64,000 bases of DNA, taken from contig JBMHBX010000005.1 of the NCBI GenBank assembly GCA_049890215.1, positions 18,021-82,020 on the forward strand, given 5' to 3'. Position numbers and translations under genes: made by a program. Below are positions 44,006 through 52,690 of this stretch, piece by piece; position 1 is the stretch's first letter, and each line of letters begins with the position of its first letter. The notes under the pieces are model-generated. The model was not told the DNA's origin. It saw only the letters and a program-made list of their open reading frames with translations, and did not search any database. This DNA comes from UBA685 sp049890215 (GTDB lineage: Bacteria > Pseudomonadota > Alphaproteobacteria > Puniceispirillales > Puniceispirillaceae).

Positions 44006-44686
44006 ATGGCACAAAAGAACAAATGGGTAAAATCCTTGCTTCATAGCCAAATCGGCGCCTGGATTATGGCAGCGATCCTGATATCATGTGTGAAGCTGAT
44101 TTGGATGACATGTCATGTCAGGCATATAAGGCCACCTGCTCTACTGCGCCATCAAACACCGGCTGAGCCGATGATCATTACCCATTGGCATGAATTTATC
44201 CCTTTTATCCTGATGCTCTCGCCACCCCGGATATCTGTGTTAAATTCCAGTCATGCTGATGCCCGTATTTTAGGCTATGCCTCCCGTTTTGTCGGTGCAA
44301 GACCGATTTGGGGGTCATCTAATCGCAATCCGCTATCAAGCCTGCGCCAGTTAAGCAATGAAACCAAAAAAGGCAGACATGTCTTAATCACGCCTGATGG
44401 CCCCAGAGGTCCGGCACGCAAAATGGCCCCCGGCCCTGTCGCTTTGGCACAGTTAACAGGGCGGCCAATCATCTTCTTTGCCGCCCATGCTGATAAAAAA
44501 TGGCGCTTGCGCAGCTGGGATAAAACGCAAATACCCAAACCATTTAGCAAAGTGACCATTTACTGGAGTGAGCCTGTCATCATTGACAGAGACAAAGATA
44601 AAACTGCTCAGGAAACAGCTTTGAGGAAGCTTGAGGCAAACCTCATCACTTTTAGCGAAGCAGCGGACAGAGGCGACAATGCCTAG
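44006..44686 (+). CDS. DUF374 lysophospholipid-acyltransferase-like protein
   Basis: 226 aa. A single N-terminal hydrophobic helix (about 15-32) is followed by an acyltransferase-like domain. ITHWHEFIPFIL carries the expected His near the N-terminal active site, and ITPDGPRGPARKMAPG is the DUF374 signature (about 131-146). These proteins usually lie directly before waaA in alphaproteobacteria and are thought to handle lipid A or phospholipid acyl chains; function unproven. It overlaps waaA by 8 bp. Confidence 0.85.
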   Translation: MAQKNKWVKSLLHSQIGAWIMAAILISCVKLIWMTCHVRHIRPPALLRHQTPAEPMIITHWHEFIPFILMLSPPRISVLNSSHADARILGYASRFVGARPIWGSSNRNPLSSLRQLSNETKKGRHVLITPDGPRGPARKMAPGPVALAQLTGRPIIFFAAHADKKWRLRSWDKTQIPKPFSKVTIYWSEPVIIDRDKDKTAQETALRKLEANLITFSEAADRGDNA

Positions 44687-45944
44687 GCCGTTATCTCTTC
44701 ATGCTTATCGATGGCTGATGAGCGGGCTTGCCCTCATTCTTCCTTATTATCTTGCACGCCGCAAAAGGGCCGGCAAAGAAGATAGCCAAAGATGGCAAGA
44801 ACGATTAGGCAAGGGCTATAGCCACTTTGACAGGCATAAGACAACCATTTGGTTGCATGCAGTCTCTGTCGGGGAAGTCATGGCGGCCTTGTCATTGGTT
44901 GACGCGGTGATAAAGCAAATACCCAAAGCGCATTTTATCATCACAACAGGCACTGTCACCTCTGCTGAAATCGTGGCGCAAAAACAATCAGAGTTGCCGG
45001 TAACGCATTATTATGCCCCTTTTGATGCACCCAGATTTGTCGATCGATTTTTTGACCATAGTCAGCCTGATTTTGCCATATTGTTCGAATCTGATTTCTG
45101 GCCTTGCCTGATAAGTGTGGCGCATGAAAGGCAAATCCCTGTCTATCTTGCCTCTGCCCAAATGTCAGAACAAAGCGCTTTGAGCTGGCTGAAACGACCT
45201 CTTCTGGCAGAAGCTGTCTTTGGCCCCATCGCCCATTGTTTTGCCCATGATGAGACACAAAAAGACTATTTTTTGAAACTTGGCACAAAACAGGTAAGTG
45301 TCACAGGTTCTTTGAAATTACCGCGCCTTATCACTGCCAAAACACATTTGGCAAAAGCGATAAAAAAAGCGGCACATAACAGGCTTATTCTTCTGGGCGC
45401 GTCAACCCATCAGGGCGAGGAAGCACAGTTACTTGATATATCAGCGCTTCTTCGTGCCAACGGTCTTGACCATCTTTTGATCATGGCCCCGCGTCATCCT
45501 GAACGCGGTGATGATGTGGCTAATTTAATGCCTCATGCCAAAAGAAGACGCCATAATGATCTGCCTGCGCGTGAGGATGATGTGTTTCTGGTAGATACAT
45601 TAGGTGATATGCCAAGCTTATATCAGGCTGCTGATATTATATGGCTTGGCGCCACCTTTTCCGGCAAAGGCGGGCATAATCCACTGGAAGCTGCCAGCTA
45701 TGGCAAGCCGATCATCTGCGGCCTGTCACAATTCAAAAACCAGTATGAATTTGATCAGCTTAAAAAATTAGATATTTGCCATGAACTGGTTGAAATAGGT
45801 GCAACCGTATCCTTTATAAATGATCTTTATCAGGACAAAGATCGCCTTGCTGAGATCGCCAAGCGTGGCAAAAGCTATGCAAGTAAGGCAAAAAAGCGTG
45901 CACAAATCGTGGCAAATCACATTGTCAAAGATCAAGGTGTATAG
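44679..45944 (+). CDS. waaA: 3-deoxy-D-manno-octulosonate (Kdo) transferase
   Basis: 421 aa from ATG 44679, preceded by AGAGG; the frame is open further upstream but that part lies inside the DUF374 gene. Transfers Kdo from CMP-Kdo to lipid IVA on the inner membrane. An N-terminal membrane anchor (LMSGLALILPYYLARRKR) precedes the GT30 domain, with LHAVSVGEVMAA (catalytic Glu), PFDAPRFVDRFFDHSQPD and ATFSGKGGHNPLEAASYGKPI motifs. It overlaps DUF374 by 8 bases and ends 3 bases before lpxK, so this is a tight LPS operon. Confidence 0.94.
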   Translation: MPRPLSLHAYRWLMSGLALILPYYLARRKRAGKEDSQRWQERLGKGYSHFDRHKTTIWLHAVSVGEVMAALSLVDAVIKQIPKAHFIITTGTVTSAEIVAQKQSELPVTHYYAPFDAPRFVDRFFDHSQPDFAILFESDFWPCLISVAHERQIPVYLASAQMSEQSALSWLKRPLLAEAVFGPIAHCFAHDETQKDYFLKLGTKQVSVTGSLKLPRLITAKTHLAKAIKKAAHNRLILLGASTHQGEEAQLLDISALLRANGLDHLLIMAPRHPERGDDVANLMPHAKRRRHNDLPAREDDVFLVDTLGDMPSLYQAADIIWLGATFSGKGGHNPLEAASYGKPIICGLSQFKNQYEFDQLKKLDICHELVEIGATVSFINDLYQDKDRLAEIAKRGKSYASKAKKRAQIVANHIVKDQGV

Positions 45945-45947
45945 ACG

Positions 45948-46943
45948 ATGAAAGCACCGGCATTCTGGGAACATAAAGGGCTTGTTTCAACATTATTGCT
46001 ACCAGCCTCATGGCTGTATTTTTGCGCGAGCTATCTAAGGCAGATGCTTCATAAACCCTATCAGGCTAGCTTGCCTGTTATCTGTATTGGCAATATCACA
46101 TCAGGCGGCACAGGCAAGACACCAACCACAGCCTTTATCGCACATATGATGGAAAAATCAGGCAAGCGTCCGGTGATTTTATCACGAGGATATGGTGGCC
46201 AGATTCATGGCCCTATAATGGTTGACCATAATAGTCATAAGGCAAAAGATTGTGGTGATGAGCCCTTATTGCTTGCAAAATCATTTCCTGTCGTGATTGC
46301 ACGCAACAGAGAAAAAGGGGCACGCTTTATTGAATCTCTTCAAAAATATGATGCCATCATTATGGATGATGGGATGCAGAACCCGCAATTAGCCAAGGAT
46401 TTAATCATCTGCGTATTTGACGGCAATATTGGTCTTCAAAATCAGCGCCTTTTCCCGTCCGGGCCTTTGCGTGAGAGCCTTGGGACTGCATTGCCTGATA
46501 TTGATTTGGCGATCATCAATGGCAGGGATCATACAAATCTAACGCCAAAAATGGGGGCGGTGCCTGTCATCACTGCCGCATTAGAGGCAAAAACACCTCC
46601 TGCGACAAGTCAGGATAGTGATGCTTTATGGGCGTTTGCTGGTATCGGGCAGCCAGAGCGGTTTTTCAGCACATTACGCAAAATGAACTGCCATCTGGCA
46701 GGCAGCACAGCCTTTGGTGACCATCATAATTATCGCGAAGATGAATTGGTCGTGCTTGATATCAAGGCCAGACAACACAATGCGCGCCTTATCACAACTG
46801 AAAAAGACTGGGTCCGTCTATCTCCTGACTGGCAGAAAAAAATTGCCTATCTGCCTGTTAGCCTGCATATTTCAAAACCAGATATTGCTCTGTTGCAATC
46901 TATTTTGAGCACTTCGAGCACTTCGAGCACTAAGGCTTTGTGA
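45948..46943 (+). CDS. lpxK: Tetraacyldisaccharide 4'-kinase
   Basis: 331 aa. Phosphorylates the 4' position of the lipid A disaccharide. An N-terminal membrane segment (about 12-38) precedes the P-loop domain, with Walker A NITSGGTGKTPTTAF, SRGYGG, CGDEPLL and the ion-binding IIMDDGMQNPQL motifs. The C-terminal ITTEKDWVRL is typical. The last residues include a Ser-Thr-Ser tract encoded by a 9-bp tandem repeat (46908-46932), probably a slippage product beyond the functional domain. It is followed by the acyltransferase gene one base later. Confidence 0.94.
   Translation: MKAPAFWEHKGLVSTLLLPASWLYFCASYLRQMLHKPYQASLPVICIGNITSGGTGKTPTTAFIAHMMEKSGKRPVILSRGYGGQIHGPIMVDHNSHKAKDCGDEPLLLAKSFPVVIARNREKGARFIESLQKYDAIIMDDGMQNPQLAKDLIICVFDGNIGLQNQRLFPSGPLRESLGTALPDIDLAIINGRDHTNLTPKMGAVPVITAALEAKTPPATSQDSDALWAFAGIGQPERFFSTLRKMNCHLAGSTAFGDHHNYREDELVVLDIKARQHNARLITTEKDWVRLSPDWQKKIAYLPVSLHISKPDIALLQSILSTSSTSSTKAL
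46908..46932 (+). repeat. 9-bp tandem repeat at the end of lpxK
   Basis: The unit GAGCACTTC occurs as two full copies and a partial third (GAGCACT), adding SerThrSer repeats to the LpxK C-terminus. In-frame, so copy-number change would alter only tail length. Short and local; no match elsewhere in the window noticed. Confidence 0.7.
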
Positions 46944-46944
46944 C

Positions 46945-47847
46945 ATGTCACATTACAATAAGCCCTTTTTGTGGCGCAAATTCATTGAAATCTTTTTATG
47001 GCCACTTCAGGGGGTCATTGTATTTATACTTGTCAGCCTCATCAGGCTTTTGCCGGTCAGCACAACCTCTTTCATCTTTGGAAAGCTTGTTCGTTTTGCG
47101 GGCCCTATGACAACACACCATCAACGTGCCAGACGCCATATCCGCTTTGCTATGCCAGAGCTTTCGGAACAAGACATCACAGATATATTGCCAGAAATGT
47201 GGGAGCATCTTGGCCGGGTAGCAGGCGAATATCCTCACATCCATAAAATGGGGAATAAGCGTTACGCCACTTTTCACGGGCTATCTCATCTTGAAAATAA
47301 TACACAAGGTGGCTTTATCATTGGTGGTCATATCGGCAATTGGGAAATGCAGGTGATGATCTCTGCCTATCTTGGGCATCATTTCGGGATTGTCTATCGG
47401 CGGTTAAATAACCCCTTTGCCAATTGGGTTTTGGATACTCGTTTCAAACGCGGCTCAACAGATATCTATCCCAAGGGACAAGAAGCTGCCAGAGGCATGT
47501 TAAAAACCATCCGGAAGAAAGGGATGGTACATTTAATATCAGATCAAAAATTGCGTGAAGGTGTAATGGCGCCTTTTTTTGGGCATCCTGCCAGCACCCC
47601 GGCAAGCCATATCAAAATCGCGTTAAAACAAAAAATCCCCATTTTTTATGTCAGAGCTATTCGGCGCAAGGGCTGTCATTTCGATATTCATATCTCACCA
47701 CCTCATTATATCTATACAGACGGCAAGGTAACAGATGAGCTAGTCGCTCATCATGCCGCTGAAATGAACAAGGTGTTATCTGATTTTATCAAACAGACAC
47801 CAGAACAATGGTTATGGCCACATAGGCGGTGGGGAAAAGATATCTAA
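46945..47847 (+). CDS. Lipid A biosynthesis lauroyl/acyl transferase (LpxL/HtrB family)
   Basis: 300 aa. Adds a secondary acyl chain to Kdo-lipid A. An N-terminal membrane helix (about 17-38) precedes the acyltransferase core with the H-x4-(D/E) motif GHIGNWE (H129, E134), YRRLNNPFANWVLD, and SDQKLREGVMAPFFG. It ends VPEQWLWPHRRW-like (TPEQWLWPHRRWGKD), the usual LpxL C-terminus. Last gene of the DUF374-waaA-lpxK-lpxL run. Chain length cannot be told. Converges with xseA. Confidence 0.92.
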   Translation: MSHYNKPFLWRKFIEIFLWPLQGVIVFILVSLIRLLPVSTTSFIFGKLVRFAGPMTTHHQRARRHIRFAMPELSEQDITDILPEMWEHLGRVAGEYPHIHKMGNKRYATFHGLSHLENNTQGGFIIGGHIGNWEMQVMISAYLGHHFGIVYRRLNNPFANWVLDTRFKRGSTDIYPKGQEAARGMLKTIRKKGMVHLISDQKLREGVMAPFFGHPASTPASHIKIALKQKIPIFYVRAIRRKGCHFDIHISPPHYIYTDGKVTDELVAHHAAEMNKVLSDFIKQTPEQWLWPHRRWGKDI

Positions 47848-47858
47848 CCTCTATCGGT

Positions 47859-49319
47859 CTAGAATAATTCACTTTGGCCATCATCAGATTTTTTGCGTGT
47901 CTGTGACGGTTTTTTCGAAAGCGCAGATTTATCATGAATTGTTGCGCGGCGCATATCATCAGCAAAGGTGATTGATATCATCTGCCCGTTGGCAAGCTGT
48001 TTTGCTTGTTTAATCGTATCGCCACTCTCATCTCTGATAAGAGCAAATCCTCTGTCCAGAACGCGTGAATAGCTATTCGCCTCTAGCAACCGGTCTGATT
48101 GCAAAAATTGCGCAGATTTGCGCTCAAGCAGCCCTGCCATTAACGGGGCTAGCTTTTGTGAAGCGCCATCATATCGTCTTGTCATGGCCCCAAGCAACTG
48201 GTGCGGTGGCACAAGACGCATTGCAAGCTTATTTAACTTGTCTGTCGCGCCATAAAGATGTTTATCAGTTTGCCGGATAAGTTTTGTATGAGCGACATCA
48301 AGGGCCTGGCTTTGGGCATTCACAAAATCACTTGGATGAGACAGGCCTCTCAATGCAGATGATAGGTTTTGTGTGGCCTCCTGAAGGCGCCGCGCCATGG
48401 CCGCTTTTTGACGCATATCCCAATCAGCTATCCTCGCAGTGACCTCTGATTTCACCGGCGTGGCAATCTCAGCGGCTGCGGTTGGAGTCGGCGCACGCCT
48501 GTCAGCGACATAATCAAGCAAGGTGGTATCTGTCTCATGGCCAATTGACGAAATAAGCGGTATGCGGCATCTGGCGGCTGCCCGAATAACCTCTTCTTCG
48601 TTAAATGACATCAAATCTTCCAAAGAGCCGCCGCCGCGCGCCACAATCATCAGATCAGGTCGTGGCAGGCTGCCGGTACCATCAATTTTATCAATCCCAT
48701 CAATGGCGGCGGCAACTTGTTCTGCTGAGCCTTTACCCTGCACAAGAACAGGCCAGACCAATACATGCACGCCAAATCGATCGCCAAGCCTGTGCAGGAT
48801 ATCCTGAATCACAGCGCCGGTAGGGCTCGTGATAATCGCGATGGTCTTGGGGAATGCTGGCAAAGGTTTTTTGCGGCTTATGTCAAATAAACCTTCTGCT
48901 TCCAGACGCTTCTTGCGCTCTTCAAGTTGTTTGAGAAGCGCTCCTTCCCCGGCCACTTCCAGAGACCTGACAACCAGCTGGTATTTCGACTGCCCTGAAA
49001 AACTTGTTAATTTTCCGGTCGCGATAACATCAAGACCTTCTTCGGGTCTGACGTCTATTGAAGATGCCACACCTTTCCAAATCACCGCGCCAAGATTATG
49101 GCTGTCATCTTTCAAACTAAAATAAATATGGCCAGATCCCGGAAAGCTCGGCCGGGAAATCTCACCTCTGATGCGTACATAATCAAAAGCTGATTCTAAG
49201 GTCCGTTTTACAGAGGCTGATAATTCGCCAACGCTAATATAGGGAGCATTATGGTTTTCAGTCACAGAATTGCTAGCTATCTTGTCATTATGGGCAGAAA
49301 ATTGTAAGTATAGGCACAT
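47859..49319 (-). CDS. xseA: Exodeoxyribonuclease VII large subunit
   Basis: 486 aa from ATG 49319. Degrades single-stranded DNA to oligonucleotides together with XseB. An OB-fold N-terminal domain (SVGELSASVKRTLESAFDYVRIRGEIS region, about 30-120) precedes the catalytic core with TSPTGAVIQDI, IVARGGGSLEDLMSFN and SSIGHETDTTLLDYVADRRAPTPTAAAE (about 235-300). A C-terminal coiled coil follows. The start is uncertain: a TTG at 49367 and a GTG at 49265 are also in frame and none has a clear ribosome-binding site; the family N-terminus suits 49319 or 49265. Divergent from purD. Confidence 0.93.
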   Translation of the reverse strand: MCLYLQFSAHNDKIASNSVTENHNAPYISVGELSASVKRTLESAFDYVRIRGEISRPSFPGSGHIYFSLKDDSHNLGAVIWKGVASSIDVRPEEGLDVIATGKLTSFSGQSKYQLVVRSLEVAGEGALLKQLEERKKRLEAEGLFDISRKKPLPAFPKTIAIITSPTGAVIQDILHRLGDRFGVHVLVWPVLVQGKGSAEQVAAAIDGIDKIDGTGSLPRPDLMIVARGGGSLEDLMSFNEEEVIRAAARCRIPLISSIGHETDTTLLDYVADRRAPTPTAAAEIATPVKSEVTARIADWDMRQKAAMARRLQEATQNLSSALRGLSHPSDFVNAQSQALDVAHTKLIRQTDKHLYGATDKLNKLAMRLVPPHQLLGAMTRRYDGASQKLAPLMAGLLERKSAQFLQSDRLLEANSYSRVLDRGFALIRDESGDTIKQAKQLANGQMISITFADDMRRATIHDKSALSKKPSQTRKKSDDGQSELF

Positions 49320-49420
49320 TAACACATATCTTTGAGGATATGTTATAACGCAAATCCTATTTTTCAAAAATTCTCTGGCAATCAGTCACAATCAGCATTT
49401 TATGAAGGTATCTGGGTGAT

Positions 49421-50671
49421 ATGAAACTTTTAGTCATTGGCGGTGGTGGCCGCGAACACGCCCTTTGTCAGGCTCTGGCCTCATCACCATTATGCAAAGA
49501 ACTGCACATTGCGCCCGGCAATCCCGGGATTGCCGCGCTTGGCACCTGTCATAAAATTGATAGCGAAGACACCATAAGCCTGTTTGAGCTTGCCAAAGAA
49601 TTATCTCCTGACTTAGTTGTGATCGGACCAGAAGCCCCTCTTGTAGCGGGGCTCGCAGATATGCTTGAAGAGATTGGCATAGCGGCATTTGGACCATCAG
49701 CCGCAGCAGCTCAACTTGAAGGATCAAAAGATTTTGCGCGTCAAATATGCGCAAAGATGGCCGTACCGCAACCCCATTTCCAGAGCTTTACAAACGCTGA
49801 ATCAGCCCTGGAATATGCTGACAAGCTGGGGGGATATTGCGTGATTAAGGCTGATGGCCTTGCTGCCGGAAAAGGAGTTGTTGTTGCCGATAATATGGAT
49901 GATGCCGGCCCTGCAATTGTGCAAATGCTGGGAGGACAATTTGGGTCAGCTTCGTCAGCGATTTTGATCGAAGAGCGTATTTCAGGTCCCGAATTATCTG
50001 CCTTTGCTTTTGTGGATGGGCCAAATGCTGTCTGGCTTGCCTCTGCACAGGATCATAAGCGCGCTTATGATGGTGATAAAGGGCCAAATACAGGTGGTAT
50101 GGGCGCCATATCGCCCTCACCTTTGATGACAGAGGCCTTGCGCAACAAAATTATGGCAGAGATTATCGAGCCTGTTGCCAAAGCGATGTCTGACGAAAAC
50201 ACCCCCTATCGTGGCGTTTTATATGCAGGTCTTATGCTCACAGAAGACGGGCCTAAGGTGATTGAATTTAATTGCCGGTTTGGTGACCCTGAGGCAGAAG
50301 TTATTTTGCCGCGGATGAAAAGTGACCTTCTATCTTTAATTTGTGACCTGCGAGACGGCAAATTGACCAGAGCCCAAATGACAGATGATATTGGTGTCAC
50401 TGTTGTCCTTGCCACCAAAGGATATCCGGGCGCCTATGAAAAAGGCAGCCTGATAAAAGGACTGGATGAGGCAGGACAAAACGATCTTGTGACCATATTT
50501 CATGCCGGCACCTCGTTGGATACGATTGGCAAACTTGTTGCAACTGGCGGGCGGGTATTGGCTGTCACAGCCCTTGGGGCCACAACAGAACAGGCACGTG
50601 TAAATGCCTATGATGCTATCAGCAAAATTGACTGGCCTGAAGGTTTCTGCCGTTCTGATATTGCACGATAA
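49421..50671 (+). CDS. purD: Phosphoribosylamine-glycine ligase (GAR synthetase)
   Basis: 416 aa. ATP-grasp enzyme of purine synthesis step 2. The N-terminal VIGGGGREHALC (about 5-16), HIAPGNPG, VVIGPEAPLVAGL and the ATP-grasp features VIKADGLAAGKGVVVA, DHKRAYDGDKGPNTGGMGA and FNCRFGDPEAE are all present. Standard length. It converges on tadA 10 bp away; purH, another purine gene, is at 5.9 kb. Confidence 0.96.
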   Translation: MKLLVIGGGGREHALCQALASSPLCKELHIAPGNPGIAALGTCHKIDSEDTISLFELAKELSPDLVVIGPEAPLVAGLADMLEEIGIAAFGPSAAAAQLEGSKDFARQICAKMAVPQPHFQSFTNAESALEYADKLGGYCVIKADGLAAGKGVVVADNMDDAGPAIVQMLGGQFGSASSAILIEERISGPELSAFAFVDGPNAVWLASAQDHKRAYDGDKGPNTGGMGAISPSPLMTEALRNKIMAEIIEPVAKAMSDENTPYRGVLYAGLMLTEDGPKVIEFNCRFGDPEAEVILPRMKSDLLSLICDLRDGKLTRAQMTDDIGVTVVLATKGYPGAYEKGSLIKGLDEAGQNDLVTIFHAGTSLDTIGKLVATGGRVLAVTALGATTEQARVNAYDAISKIDWPEGFCRSDIAR

Positions 50672-50681
50672 TTTTTGATTA

Positions 50682-51146
50682 TTATCTTTTATCTTCAAAA
50701 AATGCGGTCAAAAGAAGAGCAGCCTGTTTTGCTGATAAGCCACCATATATCTCTGGCTTATGATGAATAGTAGACTGGTTAAAAAGGTGCGGGCCATTTT
50801 CCACTGCCCCTCCTTTTTTATCATCAGCCGCAAAATAAAGACGCCTTATACGGGCATGTGATATCGCCCCTGCACACATGGCGCATGGCTCAAGCGTGAC
50901 CCATAAGTCACAATCTGCAAGTGATTTCGTCCCAAGATGTTTTTGGGCCAATTGAATGGCGATCATTTCTGCATGGGCAGTCGCATCCTGGCGCGTTTCA
51001 CAGAGATTATGAGCAGACGCAATGATCTGTTTCGTTGGCGCATGATAAATCACCGCACCAACAGGCACTTCACCTGCCTTTGCAGCTTGTTTTGCAAGAT
51101 GCAAAGCGTCATCCATCAAATTCGTGCCATTATCTATTTTTTTCAT
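50682..51146 (-). CDS. tadA: tRNA adenosine(34) deaminase TadA
   Basis: 154 aa. Converts A34 to inosine in tRNA-Arg(ACG). The zinc/proton-shuttle motif is H58-A-E60 (TAHAEMIA), with PCAMC giving zinc ligands C88 and C91. Other family features: GEVPVGAVI near the N-terminus and RIRRLYFAADDKKGGA. Size is normal. Convergent with purD and divergent from the pseudouridine synthase, in the tadA-rluB-rsmD-mutL neighbourhood usual for alphaproteobacteria. Confidence 0.93.
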   Translation of the reverse strand: MKKIDNGTNLMDDALHLAKQAAKAGEVPVGAVIYHAPTKQIIASAHNLCETRQDATAHAEMIAIQLAQKHLGTKSLADCDLWVTLEPCAMCAGAISHARIRRLYFAADDKKGGAVENGPHLFNQSTIHHKPEIYGGLSAKQAALLLTAFFEDKR

Positions 51147-51210
51147 GGCTCAAGACTAGCCCGGAATTTTGCAATTTGCAAAAGCCTATCAAACAGGTCA
51201 TAAAGACGCC

Positions 51211-52125
51211 ATGACACAAAATAATGCATTACCACCGCAAAAAGACAGTGAACGTATCGCAAAACGTATTGCGCGTGCCGGTGTTTGTTCGCGCAGACAA
51301 GCAGAGCAATTGATCGAAGCTGGTAAAGTCAGCGTCAATGGCAGCATCATTACCTCTCCTGCTCTGAATGTGACAGCGCAAGATAAAATCATGATTGACG
51401 GCAAGCGGCTGCCTCAGGCAGAAGAATCACGATTATGGCGCTATTATAAACCACGTGGTCTGATTGTCTCTGCGAATGATGAAAAAGGCAGAGACACTAT
51501 TTTTGATAATCTGCCAGACCATATGCCACGGGTCATTTCAGTTGGTAGACTTGATTATGATTCAGAAGGGTTGTTATTGCTGACCAATGATGGCGCTGTT
51601 GCCCGCCATTTAGAATTGCCTGCCACAGGTTGGTCCCGGCGTTATAAGGTGCGTGTGCAGGGGCGCGTTGATGAAGATAAGCTTGCCTCTCTTGCCAATG
51701 GCATCACCATTGATGGTGTGCGCTATGGTGAAGTCATAGCAGAGCTTGAAACGCAAATGACAAGCAATGCCTGGCTTATTATTTCAATCAGAGAAGGTAA
51801 AAACCGCGAAGTGCGCCGTATAATGGAGCATCTTGGCTATCGCGTAAGCCGTCTTATCCGCTTATCTTATGGCCCCTTTCAGCTCGGGCGTCTTGAAAAA
51901 GGTCAAATTGAAGAAGTGCGCCGCAATGTGTTAAAAGAACAACTCGGCGCAGAAGATTCAAAATCCGCCATGGCGGGCCTTGAAGGACCATTGCCACGCA
52001 CAGCAAAAAAGCCAAGACGTGCTAACCCGTCTGCAAAATCAGCTGAGAAAAATAACAAAAAACCAACTCTGAAACTTCAGAAAAAGCCAAAACGTCCTCA
52101 ACGCAAAAGACCATCCGGGGCCTAA
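51211..52125 (+). CDS. rRNA pseudouridine synthase, RsuA/RluB/E/F family
   Basis: 304 aa from ATG 51211; a TTG 42 bases upstream is in frame but lies outside the conserved S4 domain. Isomerises a uridine in rRNA, probably 23S U2605 (RluB type). An N-terminal S4 RNA-binding domain (about 15-60, CSRRQAEQLIEAGKVSVNG) precedes the catalytic domain with GRLDYDSEGLLLLTNDG containing the catalytic Asp, and REGKNREVRRIMEHLGY. A C-terminal basic, Lys/Pro-rich tail of about 55 residues follows, probably RNA-binding and disordered. 10 bp ahead of rsmD. Confidence 0.9.
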   Translation: MTQNNALPPQKDSERIAKRIARAGVCSRRQAEQLIEAGKVSVNGSIITSPALNVTAQDKIMIDGKRLPQAEESRLWRYYKPRGLIVSANDEKGRDTIFDNLPDHMPRVISVGRLDYDSEGLLLLTNDGAVARHLELPATGWSRRYKVRVQGRVDEDKLASLANGITIDGVRYGEVIAELETQMTSNAWLIISIREGKNREVRRIMEHLGYRVSRLIRLSYGPFQLGRLEKGQIEEVRRNVLKEQLGAEDSKSAMAGLEGPLPRTAKKPRRANPSAKSAEKNNKKPTLKLQKKPKRPQRKRPSGA

Positions 52126-52135
52126 AACAAATATC

Positions 52136-52690
52136 ATGCAGATTATTGCCGGTGAAAAAAGAGGGGCAAAATTAGCCACTGTGCCAGGTTTTGATGTCAG
52201 ACCGACAGCGCAAAGGACAAGAGAAGCCCTGTTCAATATTCTGGAAGGTGGACGGTTTTTATCCGGCCTTGCCGGGTGTCAGGTGCTTGACTTATTTGCA
52301 GGTTCAGGCGCGCTAGGGCTAGAGGCATTATCAAGAGGCGCCTCCTCTGCCAGCTTTGTCGAAAAATCATCTGACGCCATCTCCATCATCAAAAAAAATG
52401 CCCACAAAATAGCCATGGCAGATAAAGTACATGTGATTCAAAGCGACTGCCTGACCACAAGGCAATGGCATTATGAAAAGGCAGATTTGGTATTTTGCGA
52501 CCCTCCTTATGATAAAGGGCTTGCCATCAGTGCTATTGAAAATTTCAGGGCCATAGGCGCCTTTTCACAAGACGCGCTTATTGTGATTGAAACGCGTATA
52601 TCAACCACATTATCTTTGCCTGACGATTTACTGTTATTGGAAACAAGGCGCTATGGCATGGCAGGGTTGCATTTTTGCCGCTATCGCTAG
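52136..52690 (+). CDS. rsmD: 16S rRNA (guanine966-N2) methyltransferase RsmD
   Basis: 184 aa. Methylates G966 of 16S rRNA. It begins MQIIAGEKRGAKLATVPG and has the SAM-binding VLDLFAGSGALGLEALSRGA and the catalytic motif CDPPYDKG. Length is normal. Its stop codon (52688-52690) overlaps that of the convergent mutL gene inside the palindrome GCTAGC. Confidence 0.95.
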   Translation: MQIIAGEKRGAKLATVPGFDVRPTAQRTREALFNILEGGRFLSGLAGCQVLDLFAGSGALGLEALSRGASSASFVEKSSDAISIIKKNAHKIAMADKVHVIQSDCLTTRQWHYEKADLVFCDPPYDKGLAISAIENFRAIGAFSQDALIVIETRISTTLSLPDDLLLLETRRYGMAGLHFCRYR

